NCBI GenBank assembly: GCA_022661535.1
Contig: JAKULF010000011.1
Location: forward strand, 682,001-746,000
Direction: 5' to 3'
From: Eutypa lata
Lineage: Eukaryota > Ascomycota > Sordariomycetes > Xylariales > Diatrypaceae
Length of the DNA: 64,000 nucleotides
This document shows, one piece after another, positions 11,119-22,391 of this stretch. The position numbers and the translations under genes were made by a program. The notes under the pieces are model-generated. The model ran no database searches, was not told the DNA's origin, and saw only the letters and a program-made list of their open reading frames with translations. Each line of letters opens with the position of its first letter. Within the stretch, counting starts at the first letter, position 1.

Positions 11119-12859
11119 ATGCGTCAAGCTCTGATCCTATTCCAGCTCTCGTTATGGGTTTCTACCGTCTACGCATTCTATCCATTTGTCCCCGAGTATC
11201 GGATAGCCGAGGGACGCAACGGGGCGAAACAACGAGCCAGCAGAAGTGCCACGGCTCTTGATTCTAAAACAGTCCAAACCAATGGATTCATCACTTTCCC
11301 GATCTCTCGGAGGGCTCCTGCAGATGTAGGCATGCTTTATACCCCGTTTATACGAGATGTGCTAACAACAGTATCCACGTGTAGTCCGACGAGTCGCTCA
11401 TAAATCGGATCTCCCGGATAGCTGACGGGCTAGCAATGAAGTATGGGTCTCAGACGCAAAGCAAGACGCCCCAAGAAGAAGATACGAACTTCTCTAGGAG
11501 AGATAACGACTTCGAGGTGGTGGAAGCAGAGGAGCCTACGGGGGAGAACAGCGCCGGCATTCTTCAAGATGGAACCGACTTCTCGTATTTCCTCGAAGTC
11601 AAGTTCGGCGCCGAGGAGAAACCATTGTACATGCTGCTCGACACGGGTGCTAGTACGACCTGGGTAATGGGACACGATTGCGAATCCGATGCCTGCACAA
11701 AGCACGACTCATTCGGACCAGATGACTCGTCTACCTTTAAGGACACGGGCTCGAGCTTTAGTATCATGTATGGTACAGGAGAAGTAAGTGGGAACCTGGT
11801 GACAGACAGTATGTCCGTTGCTGGAATCACCACCACTCTCGACTTTGGGCTTGCCAATGTCACTTCGAGCGAGTTCTCTCGGTTCCCGTTCGAGGGTATT
11901 TTAGGGTTATCCACTAGCTCGGATAGCTTTTTCTCTGCTCTCAAGGAGGCTGGAAGTTTAGACGCAAATGTGATTGGCATTTCTCTAGCTAGGGCTTCTG
12001 ATGGTGTGAACGACGGCGAGATTAGTTTCGGTGCTCTCGACGAGGGTAAATACGAAGGCGACATTACGTACGCGTCGTTGGTTTCGGACAACAGCTGGGC
12101 TATCCCTTTGGACGACATAACGGTTGATGGCAATCCAGTCGGAATTACGGGCAAGACTGCTTACCTCGATACGGGGACCACGTACGCGTTTGCTCCCGAG
12201 GATCAGGTCAAGACTCTCTTTGATAGCGTTCCGGGGGCCTCGAGCGAGGATGGTAGGACCTACACTGTCCCCTGCGACAGCGAAGTCCCGGTAGCATTCA
12301 CATTCGGTGGCGCGAGCTGGAGTATATCTTCGGCCGACTTGTTATCCGACCCGTCGGACGACGGAGTGTGCACGGCCAACATCTTCGGCATGGAGGTCGT
12401 CAAAGGCAACTGGCTTCTTGGGGACGTGTTTCTGAAGAACGTGTACAGCGTGTTCGACATGGATCAGTCCCGTATCGGTAAGCACTTAACTGGATGTAAC
12501 GAAACTCGAAACAATGGCTAACGATGAATGCAGGATTGGCTGCTAAGCCCGCCCCCACTGAAGATTCAGATGAGGAGTCGTCATCGACATCGTCATTGGT
12601 GGCGTCGTCAACTACTGCATCTCCTACAGCAACATCATCAGGGACGTCGTCCAGTGAACCCTCATCCACCGCTTCGACATCTACAGTTGATATGGGGTTG
12701 AACAGCACCCCATCGGCAGATTCATCGACAGAATCCTCGTCAACCTCTACACCTACGCCCACACCTTCCGAGGAGGTATCCCAGGCTGGGCAACTAGCAA
12801 CTGGGAGCGGACTCGCTTCGATTGTATATATACTTTCAATTATCGCTATGATTGTCTAA
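11119..12859 (+). CDS. Secreted, GPI-anchored aspartyl protease (yapsin/pepsin family A1)
   Basis: Three exons: 11119-11325, 11385-12477, 12534-12859, giving 541 residues. Residues 1-19 (MRQALILFQLSLWVSTVYA) form a signal peptide. A propeptide of about 100 residues follows and may be processed after a dibasic site (SRRDND). The two catalytic Asp motifs are LLDTGAST (Asp155) and YLDTGTTY (Asp331), and the flap Tyr lies in MYGTGEVSG. A Ser/Thr/Glu-rich stalk spans about residues 440-520. The hydrophobic C-terminus (SGLASIVYILSIIAMIV), preceded by small residues, is a GPI-attachment signal. Such proteases sit at the plasma membrane or wall and shed or process cell-surface proteins. The first intron has a CTAAC branch site. 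The exon 1-2 acceptor at 11384 (GTGTAG) was chosen over an upstream CAACAG because only the former keeps frame. Confidence 0.92.
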
Positions 12860-13950
12860 GAAAAAGCAACACAAAAAAATACGGGATATTGCCTACTATC
12901 ATCCACCCGATTCACCATTATAGTGACAAGAGGAATATGGAAGGGGAGACTGGAACTGCATGGTAGCGAAAGAGCGCTGAAGCTTAGATCAGGCTAATGA
13001 GCTTTGCCGGTAGCAAAGCATCTGCGGTGGAGGGAAAAGATATGTTATGATATTTTGTGAGAGATGATGATACCCAGGACTAACGGACGAAGGGGATAGA
13101 AAGTCCGAAATCCAGCACATAGGCTATGTATAGAGCCACCCATTGTATGTATGTAGTAGAACCTTGTAATAAAGCTACACGAAACAAGACGTTCGATTCT
13201 CGGGCTCACCTTGTCGTTTTCCTTCGATATAACTAATTTGTGGGAGCAAGTCAATACGTGAGATTATCTAGTAAAGACCAACAGATTTCTAGTGTACACG
13301 ATGTAATGTAAATTGGGTATAGATAGACACAGGCTGGTCAAATATAGGACATCGAAAACTACCTAATTAAAGGGGGTGGTGGTCAAGCCAACTGAACGAC
13401 CCCCTTTTCTTTTTACTGGTTAAGTACCTAGGTACCTACTTTTACTTATATAAACTATCACATGACGATACGGCCAGACGGCTTATCGCAGGCCAAAAGA
13501 GTCTCTTATCCATTGTACATTACCTAAATAGGACAATACCATTCATCGTAACTCGTAACTCGTAATTTGTAACTCACTGTCGGAGCGTGTAACCCAACGA
13601 TCCAGCTTCGTATAACCAACCATTCACTCGTTTACATCTACATAGCTGGTATTATTTGCTTTCTGCTCACTCAAATTACCTACCTAATCTACATAGCCCG
13701 TCTATCCGGTCCGTACAGCAAGGGGAAAGCACTAACAATAGATTACCTAATCCAGTTGTTAGCTCTAGTTAATTTACCTGTCAACGACACCCGGGAAGTT
13801 TGTCAGCACAGAAAACACACGAGACAGACAACCAGACAGCCAGTCAGGTCCCTTGTGTGTTAAGCTGAAGAACTGTAACCTTGGGCCCTTTTTTCTCTTG
13901 TTTCCTCATTTTTTTCGCGCAAAAATGCTGCGGTGAATTGAATTAGCACA
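12860..13950. other. Spacer between the protease and AVT genes
   Basis: Contains the protease 3' region and the transporter promoter and leader. A GC stem with arms at 13369-13377 and 13399-13407 is present. No gene is seen. Confidence 0.6.
13369..13407. other. Stem-loop, 9-bp arms
   Basis: AAAGGGGGT (13369-13377) and ACCCCCTTT (13399-13407) are perfect complements with a 21-nt loop. It lies between the protease and transporter genes. Function is unknown; it could be structure in a 3' end. Confidence 0.5.
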
Positions 13951-16219
13951 ATGGCCAAGGCCAAGACTTATTATAACAGCAGCAGCAGCTCAGACGGTGG
14001 AGCAGCAGCAGCAGCAGCCGCTACCAGTACGAACAACAGTAGTAATAGAGGAACCGGGAACTTATTAGGAGGGGGTGGTGACGCTGGTAGGAGGAACGAA
14101 GATGAGCAGCATGGCTTGCTCTCCGGTGATATATCCGACAATGATGACGACGACGGCGACAGCGACGATGGCTCTAGCGAGAACGGCTTCGTAGTGCATC
14201 CGGGTGATTCGGATGGTTCAGCATCGCCCGACTTAGGCGGCGGTCGTCCTCCCCACAACCACAACCACAACCACAGCTCCAAACCCAAGCACGGCCGCAT
14301 CCCCTCGAACACGCGCGTGCGCTTCGACCTACGACCGACCAACATCCCACCGCCCGCCAACGGCAACGGCCATAGCGACAGCGGCCACGACCACTTCAAC
14401 AATAACCACCATGACTTCCATAACGACGAAGAAGAAGGAGAAGAAGACCGCCGCGCAAGCCGGGACGACTTCGAAGACTTCGACATCGACGACGTAGACT
14501 ACGACCCGGCGCGGACGGCGCGGCGGCCCCTCCTAACGGACATCGAAGCGCCGTCGGTCGCCCTAGCCAACGACGACGAGCTATGGGAAGGGGACGCGGA
14601 GGCGGAAGCGGCGCGGGCGGAGCGCGAGCGGCCGCGGTCCGGCCTCCGGCCCGCCTTCATGAACATGGCGAACAGCATCATCGGGGCGGGCATCATCGGG
14701 CAGCCGTACGCGCTGCGGCAGGCGGGGCTGGTGGGCGGCGTCGTGCTGCTCCTGTCCCTGACCGTGGTCGTGGACTGGACCATCCGCCTCATCGTCGTCA
14801 ACAGCAAGCTGAGCGGCGCCGGCAGCTTCCAGGGCACGGTGGAGCGCTGCTTTGGGCGCCCCGGGCTCGTCGCCATCAGCCTGGCCCAGTGGCTGTTCGC
14901 GTTCGGCGGCATGGTCGCGTTCGGCGTCATCGTGGGCGACTCCATACCCCCCGTCATCCGGACCGTGTGGCCCGGCATCGAGGACGTGCCGGTCCTGAGC
15001 GTGTTCGCCGGCCGGAGGGCCGTTATCGTCGTTTGCGTTCTCGGCGTTAGCTATCCGCTTACGCTGTATAGGGATATCTCGAAGGTGAGGGTTACTCCCT
15101 CTTCCCTCTTAATACGTTTACCTGCTTGCCTTGCGTCGGCTTAGGGTATGCGGTTATCATGGCTTAACTTACTGACAGCCGGAAACTACAGCTAGCGAAA
15201 GCCAGTACGCTGGCTCTGATTAGCATGCTCGTCATACTTCTCACGGTCATAGTCCAGGGCGCCCTGGCGCCGGCGGAGGCCCGCGGTTCGTTTAGTACGC
15301 CGCTACTTACGGTAAACGGAGGTATTTTCCAAGCTATTGGTGTTATATCATTTGGTATGTACACACATAATACAAAGCATCCCCCCCTATTCTACCACCA
15401 ACGAAGGTCTTTTGCCTTTATAGGCAGCTAGGCAATGCCTAGGTATAATTCTATGCTGACACACCGAATCTCCCCCCAAACGTAGCCTTCGTCTGCCACC
15501 ACAACTCGCTCCTGATCTACGGGTCCCTCAAGACGCCGACCATGGACCGCTTCGCGAAGGTGACGCACTACTCGGTGGGGGTGTCGACGGTAGCGTGCCT
15601 CGCGATGGGGCTGACGGGGTTCCTGACGTTCGGCGACAAGACGCTCGGCAACGTGCTCAACAACTTCTCGGCCGACAACACCATGGCGACGCTGGCGCGC
15701 CTGTGCTTCGGCCTCAACATGCTCACGACGCTGCCCCTCGAGGCCTTCGTGTGCCGCGAGGTCATGCTCAACTACTACTTCCCCGGGGAGCCTTTCAACA
15801 TGAACTTACACTTAATCCTGAGCTCGGCCCTCGTCGTCTCCGCCATGACCGTCAGCCTCGTCACCTGCGACGTCGGCGCCGTCTTCGACCTCGTCGGCGC
15901 CACCAGCGCCTGCGCCCTCGCCTACGTCCTGCCCCCGCTGTGCTTCATCCGCCTCAGCTCCACCCGCTCCTGGAAGACCTACGCGGCGTGGGCCGTCGTC
16001 GTCTTCGGGTTCGCCGTTATGGCCATTAGCATGCTGCAGGCTATTGGGAGGATGATCACCGGTAGGTTTTCCTGGAATTACGGGTTTTCCCTTGTCCCAG
16101 TCTTCTCTTTCCTTCTTCCCTACTGTCTCTGTTGCTTCCCTCGGATGTCTGTTGGTTTTTGAAAACTAATCAAGATGTTTACAACTATAGGCGACAGCGA
16201 ACCAGTTCAGTGCGTGTAA
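13951..16219 (+). CDS. AVT-family vacuolar amino-acid transporter with long hydrophilic N-terminus
   Basis: Four exons: 13951-15084, 15192-15354, 15486-16061, 16191-16219, giving 633 residues. All joins keep frame; the last exon encodes only DSEPVQCV plus a split Gly codon. Residues 1-230 are low complexity and probably cytosolic: Ser, Ala, Asn and Asp runs, an alternating HNHNHNH stretch and acidic blocks. The transporter core begins at about residue 233 with the family signature MNMANSIIGAGIIGQPYA and runs through about eleven membrane helices. This matches the AVT/SLC38 amino acid/auxin permease family, and the opening motif resembles Avt5/Avt6, which export acidic amino acids from the vacuole. 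Substrate is inferred only from family. The N-terminal extension is where phosphorylation or sorting signals would be expected. Confidence 0.9.
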
Positions 16220-17712
16220 ATCTAGTGTGTGTATTTTTATGGGTATAGGATTGGGACTAGGACTGGTATCTGGGTTCCATGGTGGTTCCTGGATATATAA
16301 AAAGGGGGCATGATAGAACGTCTCCCGTCCACATTAGGATCGAAGGTGCGCGTCTATGATATCAGGTTTTAACTGGGTGTTAGGAGGATAGATTTATAGA
16401 GATCGGTTTTCTCCCTCCAATCATTCGGAAAGAGAAAAGATTGGGTCACCTAGAGCTAGATTCTTGTGTGTCAAGCAAGCTATGGGTCTTCTTGTATTAC
16501 AGCTATAGATACCTAGCACTGATGGAATGATCAATGGGAAAGACGACGTAACGCCGTCGTCTCCTCATAGAGGTATTCTCATTTTGGAGGAAAGAAAGAC
16601 GTTACAAATATGAGCAAATGGTGTCTATCTCACGTGTATACCCGCTCACTCTAGATGACTTGTCAAACTCTTATCGTCAACAATTCCGTAGCAGAGGAGA
16701 GTAAGGGGGGTCCTTCTAGAAATCAACCCGGACCCGCTCACCTGCAGCTACTAAGCTACCCTAACTTCGACGATGTACGTAAGAATACATGTAGGGCTCA
16801 AGCTGTTTTGTTTGGGTCAGGGTCCAAACCCCTCCCTTCGTACATACATTCGTACATTCGTACAGACTACATGTAGGTATATACCGAATGCTGTACCAGG
16901 TGGGGGCCAGCCATGGTTGTTTTCAGATGCCTAGAACAACCTATGTATGTAAGGTAGCCGGCCCTGCAGAGAGCTACATGGTATTAATATATATCGCTTA
17001 TCGCGGCGCATCATACGGGATCTATCCTGTCCCTCTACTGGATCTATCTATGCACGTTGAGTAGATTGATGGATAAGATAGGGAGGGAGGCAGGAGGGGG
17101 ATGAACAAATACGTAGACCGATATAAGCCATGTTTGGGCACTTATCAGATGGATGGAATGGATGGGCTCATGATATCTTTTTCGTCCGTCATGTCATATG
17201 TTCAGCCAACTCACACGATCTAGCCAACCAAGGGGGTTTGAGGGTTGATATGCATATGCCCTACGTGAAGAGGGAACCAATAAGACGTAGCAGTAATATA
17301 GTCAATATATATAAGCCTCCCCCCCTGCCCCCCTCCCCCCTCCTCCTTCCTCCCCTACCCCACTTCCGTGCGTCTCAGACATACCCTCCCACTAACCACC
17401 ACCACGTGGATATCGATCGAGCCAGACAAATCAGTTACCTACTTAAGGTAAGCAGGTAAAGTAAATATATTACACACATACATATATACATGCATACATA
17501 CGCGTATGTTTCAAAGAAGGGCGATGAATCAGCTACGCGTACATATAACCAGGGCGACAGGTAGGCAGGCAGGCTCTCGGCTTGCTATATGGAGCATTCC
17601 CCGGGAGCAACGGCGGAGTATATACATAGGTATGTAGGTAGTGTAGTATCGGGATGTAAAATACATGCGGATATAATATGGAGACACCCACGGCCCGTCG
17701 TCATTCGTTCAT

Positions 17713-17755
17713 CTACCTACATATGAGGTAAGTAATTAAGTACGTATGTAGGTAG
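17713..17755. repeat. Inverted repeat, 11-bp perfect arms
   Basis: CTACCTACATA at 17713-17723 and its exact complement TATGTAGGTAG at 17745-17755, separated by 21 nt. It is built from the TAGG-type words common in these spacers. Confidence 0.6.
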
Positions 17756-17802
17756 GTAGTTATCAGATGTAGGCAATATCTTATCCTGTCCTATCCTGTC
17801 GC

Positions 17803-17818
17803 CACACACACACACACA
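17803..17818. repeat. (CA)n microsatellite
   Basis: Eight uninterrupted CA units in the spacer. Confidence 0.8.
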
Positions 17819-17955
17819 TACACATGCTATCTATTCTTTCACATGAGCAAAGGTGGGATCGGAGGGATGGATGGAGATGTATGTATGGTGTGTAAGATGT
17901 CGAGTAGGGTGACAGGTGATGGGGCATCAATCAATAGAGCTACCTACTTACTTAT

Positions 17956-17978
17956 CTACCTACCTACCTACCTACCTA
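17956..17978. repeat. (CTAC)n microsatellite
   Basis: Nearly six CTAC units. It is one of the longer examples of the CCTA/TAGG repeat class scattered through the window. Confidence 0.8.
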
Positions 17979-18115
17979 GCATACCTACCAGTTTCCCAAG
18001 TTATAGACGGAATCGTAGCTAAGCTAACTAGGGAGAAAGGGGGAAGGAGGGGTGTTGAGAGGGGCTGCTAGCAACCCCGCTTCCATACGATGGGTAGGTA
18101 GGTAATAAATACTAG

Positions 18116-18123
18116 TATATAAG
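18116..18123 (+). promoter_or_regulatory. Probable TATA box of the Cys-rich micro-gene
   Basis: TATATAAG, about 510 bp upstream of the ATG at 18636. A GTAAGT at 18222 could be the donor of a leader intron. A TATA box would suit an inducible, highly expressed short gene. This is inferred from sequence only. Confidence 0.4.
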
Positions 18124-18390
18124 TGCTCGAGTCTTCCGCCCTTGTCAGACGTTGCGAGGATCGATCTTATCTACGTTCTTCGAGAGTAGTCAGTCACGCG
18201 TTACAGCAGATTAGGACCTATGTAAGTGCTTACCTTTTTTCTTCTTCTTCTCTTTCTGTCAAGGGTGGTACCGGTATGAGAAGGAAGGAAGGAACCTAGC
18301 GGTATAATTGATAAGAGATGAATCTCTCTACATGTTACCACACTCACTACCTCCTTACCTCCCTATCTTCCATTGTCTCATGGACATACA

Positions 18391-18398
<8 letters not shown>

Positions 18399-18446
<48 letters not shown>
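18399..18446. repeat. (CA)18(TA)6 compound microsatellite
   Basis: Uninterrupted CA from 18399 to 18434, then TA to 18446, about 190 bp before the start codon of the 29-residue gene. It probably lies in the transcribed leader or a leader intron. Confidence 0.9.
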
Positions 18447-18635
18447 CTAGACGACATCTCGTTATTGACCGACAGACCCAAATAAACCACCTTACTACTT
18501 GAACCGCCCAACTAACCAACACAACCACGTAAAATAGCACAACCCAGCAACCCAGCGAATACCGAGCCACACCAAGACACCACCACCACCATCTTCTTAA
18601 CCGTACCACCAACCATTTCACTCAAATCATTCACC

Positions 18636-18981
18636 ATGCACGCCAACACTTGCCCCAAGTGCGGAGCCGGCTTCAGCGGCGAGTCCAAGACCTGTGGCTC
18701 CTGCGGTGCTGTAAGTCTACCTACACTGCCTACCTACCTACCTACATATCCCACCCATTCGTTCATTCATTATTCTTACGTCCACTCATCTCATCCCATC
18801 CCCTGCCCTGCCCTGCCCTGCTTCTCCTCCTTTCCATATCCCCTGTAACCTGCCTATACATACACATACACACGCGCGTATAGCAGATCAGGTCTTGTCT
18901 TCAATATATGTATATATGTATGTATGGAAGAGCTATCAACTAACCGCTCCACGAAAACCACCACAGAGCTGCCCCCAGTAA
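18636..18981 (+). CDS. Spliced 29-residue cysteine-rich protein (metallothionein-like or mini zinc ribbon)
   Basis: Two exons: 18636-18710 (25 codons) and 18967-18981 (four codons plus stop), separated by a 256-nt phase-0 intron. The donor is GTAAGT. A CTAAC branch site lies about 25 nt before the acceptor CCACAG. The start context TTCACCATGC is a good fungal initiator. The product is MHANTCPKCGAGF then SGESKTCGSCGASCPQ, with six Cys in the order C-x2-C-x10-C-x2-C-x2-C and an early CPKCG knuckle; counting all, Cys lie at positions 6, 9, 20, 23 and 27. CxxC pairs on a peptide this short point to metal binding, either one zinc held by two knuckles or a small copper/zinc thiolate cluster. Known fungal metallothioneins are similarly short and often have one intron, but have more Cys. 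Without splicing the frame runs on to a 70-residue tail of microsatellite-encoded Tyr/Pro/Thr, which is implausible. The actual Cys count is five if only the residues listed by position are taken, and this is the number to use. Confidence 0.7.
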
Positions 18982-21260
18982 ATTTACGGACTGTCCTCGT
19001 CCAATGTCTTTTGAATAATCGATCGTCTCGATGGACTGATGATGGATGGGTAGACTCGTGCAGTCAGGGGTCAAACATGTGCTATGGCGTTGTTTTGGGA
19101 TGGGATAGGATGGGATGGGTCACGATAACTACGTAGGATGGAAGGGCTGTCGGTCGGATGACCAGCTAGCCGCTTCGTCATAGGGTTCGGTGCATGGGCA
19201 TGGGCATGGGCATTTGTGTGTATGTGTATTCATGAATGGGTTGGCTGGCAGGCATGGCATACAATACATAACATTGTGGGCGAAAGTCGAAAGGCGGCGG
19301 CGTTGTTGAGTTGTTGTTTTTTCCCCTTCTTCTGTGCACTTTGTCCACGGTCTTCAGAGGGTCTGTTGGGGATGGATGAGATATAACTTACCTACCTACC
19401 AATACGCTGCTTACCTTCTTACTTTAGCTAAGAAAAAAAAGAGAGACAGTCATTACTTCCACAACGAAGGGGGGGCTGATTCATTCCAACTGTGCCAATG
19501 AGAGTGGTCCGGGTGGGGAAGAATGGTGCACTTATGCCAGGCCCATCATTCTCCTAGGTATCTAACACACGTAGATACACGTGCGTACGCTTCCTCGGCC
19601 AGTGAAGTAGAAGGCTGCCTATCTTATATTTATCCAACAGGTTCAGGAGCTGGGTTAGCAAGGACAAGGCAGACGGGCATAGCTTTATATCAGTTCAGTA
19701 GTAAGGGAAAACCATGAGAGCTAACCCCCTATATATACTATCCATCTTGCTACCTCGCTACCGTCAGATCATGTCAATCTCTAGTGTAAGCAAGAATAAG
19801 TTCCATCTTCTCTTCTCTTCTCTTCATTTCTTCTAACTCTATTTACAAGTGGAAAAGAGATATCGTAGGAGAGGAAGCAAGGCAGGCAGTTAATTCTACG
19901 ACTTAGACAGACCAGCAGAAGGCCACACAGACTCGCACACGCACACACACACACATATATCCAAGACTAGCTGAGAGTTGACGTCCTGGTCCAGTAGATC
20001 GATCGCCTTGCCCTATCCTGGGTATGTTGGGGTCAAAGCAGCCCTGTCCAGCGAAGGAAGACATCGAAGTGAGACCGCCCTCTTCCTCTTTTTACTTTCT
20101 GTTTCGATCTGAGGCCATAAGTTAGCTAGCTAGGCCGGGTAGGTTAGGGCACACAAGAACATAGCATATGTACATGCATACATACTTACCTACACCACTA
20201 CAGCTTACCGGCATGGCGATGACGACGCCATGCCCTACCTACCCTGGCCGGCCAATCTACCTACTGTTTTACACATCGCAATCAGAACCAACAGTCAAAA
20301 GTCCCACAGGCAGGACACACCCATCTCTAGAACCTTACATACATACATACCTACAGCAACTTAACTACCTACTAACAGATAGATCAACCTCTCGAGGACA
20401 CATGCATATACACATACACATACACATGCATTTACATCTACACCTATATTCGTCGATCATGAAAGGGGTCGTTCATGGCAATCAGTCAAGTCAGACCAGA
20501 CAGCTCATAACCAGAAACCAGAGACTGCCGAATAGAACACGACTACAAGAAGCAGGGAGGAAAAGGGGGGCGAAAGGGAAAACTTTGGCGTGTGTGTATA
20601 CCCGGTCAATATAAGCAGAAATTACAATAAAGACACTCCCAATCGAGGCGAAAAAGAATATTAAAAAAACAGAAAAAAAGAAGCAACACAGATTTGGAAA
20701 AAGATCCCTAAACAACAACTAGTATGTCCCTTTCCCCGATCCGGGTCTAAAAAATAATAAAAAGACGCAAAGGCGATAAAGGCGATATTATCTTCGTCCC
20801 GACAAGAGCAGTGAAAAAGGAGAAAGATTTATGATATAGCCGTATTTCTCTCTGGGGGGGCTTTGGCTCGCCAATCTCGACACACGTTCGCAACGCATAC
20901 ATCTCTTCTAACAAAAAAAGTTCCCTGTGCCTTTGCCATCTCTCGCTTCGCATCCACAGAGTTAATCAAGTAGTAACCACACCATTAGCCACCTTGTCAC
21001 CCACTACCCTCTCTCTCAACGCAAAGGTCGGGAGATTCTGTAAGAAGCCAACCTAAGTGACACGCCAGGCGAGGAAGCAGCCACACAAGAGTATCAAGTC
21101 AAATCAAACTCCATCCGAGACCAGAATGCAGAGGGTGGTCCAACCCTTCCTGTCCGTCCAAAGGCCCCCTTCAACCGAGCATGTAGTCCACATACGAGAG
21201 CTTTGGAAGGTCTCATGGAAACGACGGGATATCAATGGTATCACAAAGGGTATAGATTGC
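18982..21260. other. Spacer between the Cys-rich micro-gene and RHO1 (2.3 kb)
   Basis: Contains the 3' ends of two convergent genes. Short (GGGCAT)n near 19195-19213, TTC/TCTTC runs near 19808-19835, and CA/CAT tracts near 20405-20435 are seen. No further gene is supported. Confidence 0.55.
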
Positions 21261-22391
21261 TCAGAGAATCATGCATCGCTTCTTCTCCTTGCGGGTACGA
21301 GATAGAAGAGCGGCACGGGTAGCGTGCTCGAAGACTTCTCGGACACCTTCGTTCGTCTTGGCCGAGCACTCGAGGTACTTGTAGGCACCAATCTTCTTGC
21401 GGATATCCTCACCCTAGAACCGGTTGATCAGCATTTGTACGAGATGGCATCATAGCAGCGGTGAGCAGAAGCAGCAGCTATGACTAGGGTGTTAAGGGGA
21501 CACGATCTCCAACCGACACTGGGCTTGATTGGAGATATAGGGAATATAAAAGAACTCACCTCTTCAGGAGAAACGGGCTTCTGGCTAGTCTTGCGGAGCT
21601 CCTCAATGGTCTTGTTATCGTAGCGCAGATCCTTCTTGCAACCAACGAGGATGATAGGCAAGCCCTGGCAGAAGTGCATAACCTCGGAAATCCACTATAG
21701 ATGAGAGCACGTGTCAGTATGATGGGTGATTTAGGGGATTGCAATGGAGATGTTTCATTTAGATTGGATACTGACCTTCTCCTGAACGTTGTCCAGTGAA
21801 TCGGGAGAATCAACAGCGAAGCAGATGAGAATAACGTGGGAATCGGGGTAAGACAGAGGTCGGAGACGGTCGTAATCCTCCTGACCAGCCGTATCCCACA
21901 AGGCTAACTCGACGTGCTTGCCATCGACCTCAACATCGGCGACGTAGTTCTCAAAGACAGTGGGGACATAGACCTGGAAAACAAGGCTGCGTCAGCAAAA
22001 TATAGATAATGAAATATCTTATCGGGGCGCAGTCAACAATGTGAATGTGATGCCTAGCACATCTTGTTTTATTGTTTTTTTCCTTCGGCAATGACATGAC
22101 GCGGACAGATCTTGGCGATAACGAATAAAGGTTGGTGGTCACAGTGATGCAAGAATAGTCGGCGTTATCCGGAAATCGGCTCTTACCTCAGGGAATGTGC
22201 CCTTTGAGAAGACACTGCGATGGAACTCTAATCAGTATGTGTATAATAGTAGAATGGGCGATGAAAGAATCATCAATTATCGAAATATTGATACGAAATG
22301 CAGACAAACGGGAAGAGACATACATCAACAAACAAGTTTTACCGCAGGCACCGTCACCGACGATGACAAGCTTTCGGCGAATCTCAGCCAT
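21261..22391 (-). CDS. RHO1: Rho1 small GTPase
   Basis: Five exons on the minus strand: 22391-22324, 22214-22187, 21973-21776, 21694-21560, 21413-21261, giving 193 residues, the usual Rho1 length. Visible motifs: P-loop GDGACGKT, switch I region with [10 protein letters not shown] (effector loop Thr), switch [19 protein letters not shown], the guanine-specificity motif in VGCKKDLR, and [10 protein letters not shown]. The C-terminus has a polybasic stretch (RKEKKR) and the CAAX box CMIL, predicting geranylgeranylation and plasma-membrane targeting. Rho1 activates beta-1,3-glucan synthase and the Pkc1 cell-wall integrity cascade and organises actin. Exon 2 is only 28 nt (encoding VFSKGTFPE with a split Ile), yet the frame closes perfectly. 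Identification is secure. Confidence 0.98.

Larger units (their letters stand above)
16220..18635. other. Microsatellite-rich spacer (2.4 kb) and promoter of the Cys-rich micro-gene
   Basis: No gene is supported. It contains many TAGG/CCTA, CA and poly-pyrimidine tracts, an inverted repeat at 17713-17755, and toward its right end the presumed promoter and leader of the 29-residue gene. Confidence 0.55.

Noticed and set aside
12400..12762. 120-codon acidic minus-strand frame at the protease stalk
   Set aside because: It is the antisense of a Ser/Thr-rich stalk, which reads as Asp/Val-rich by codon complementarity.
17956..17978. Possible CRISPR-like or telomeric array
   Set aside because: The units are simple tetramers without spacers, at many places, and no TTAGGG array is present.
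18636..18848. Unspliced 70-residue reading of the Cys-rich gene
   Set aside because: The tail beyond residue 25 is translated microsatellite; a strong donor, branch site and acceptor define the 29-residue product instead.
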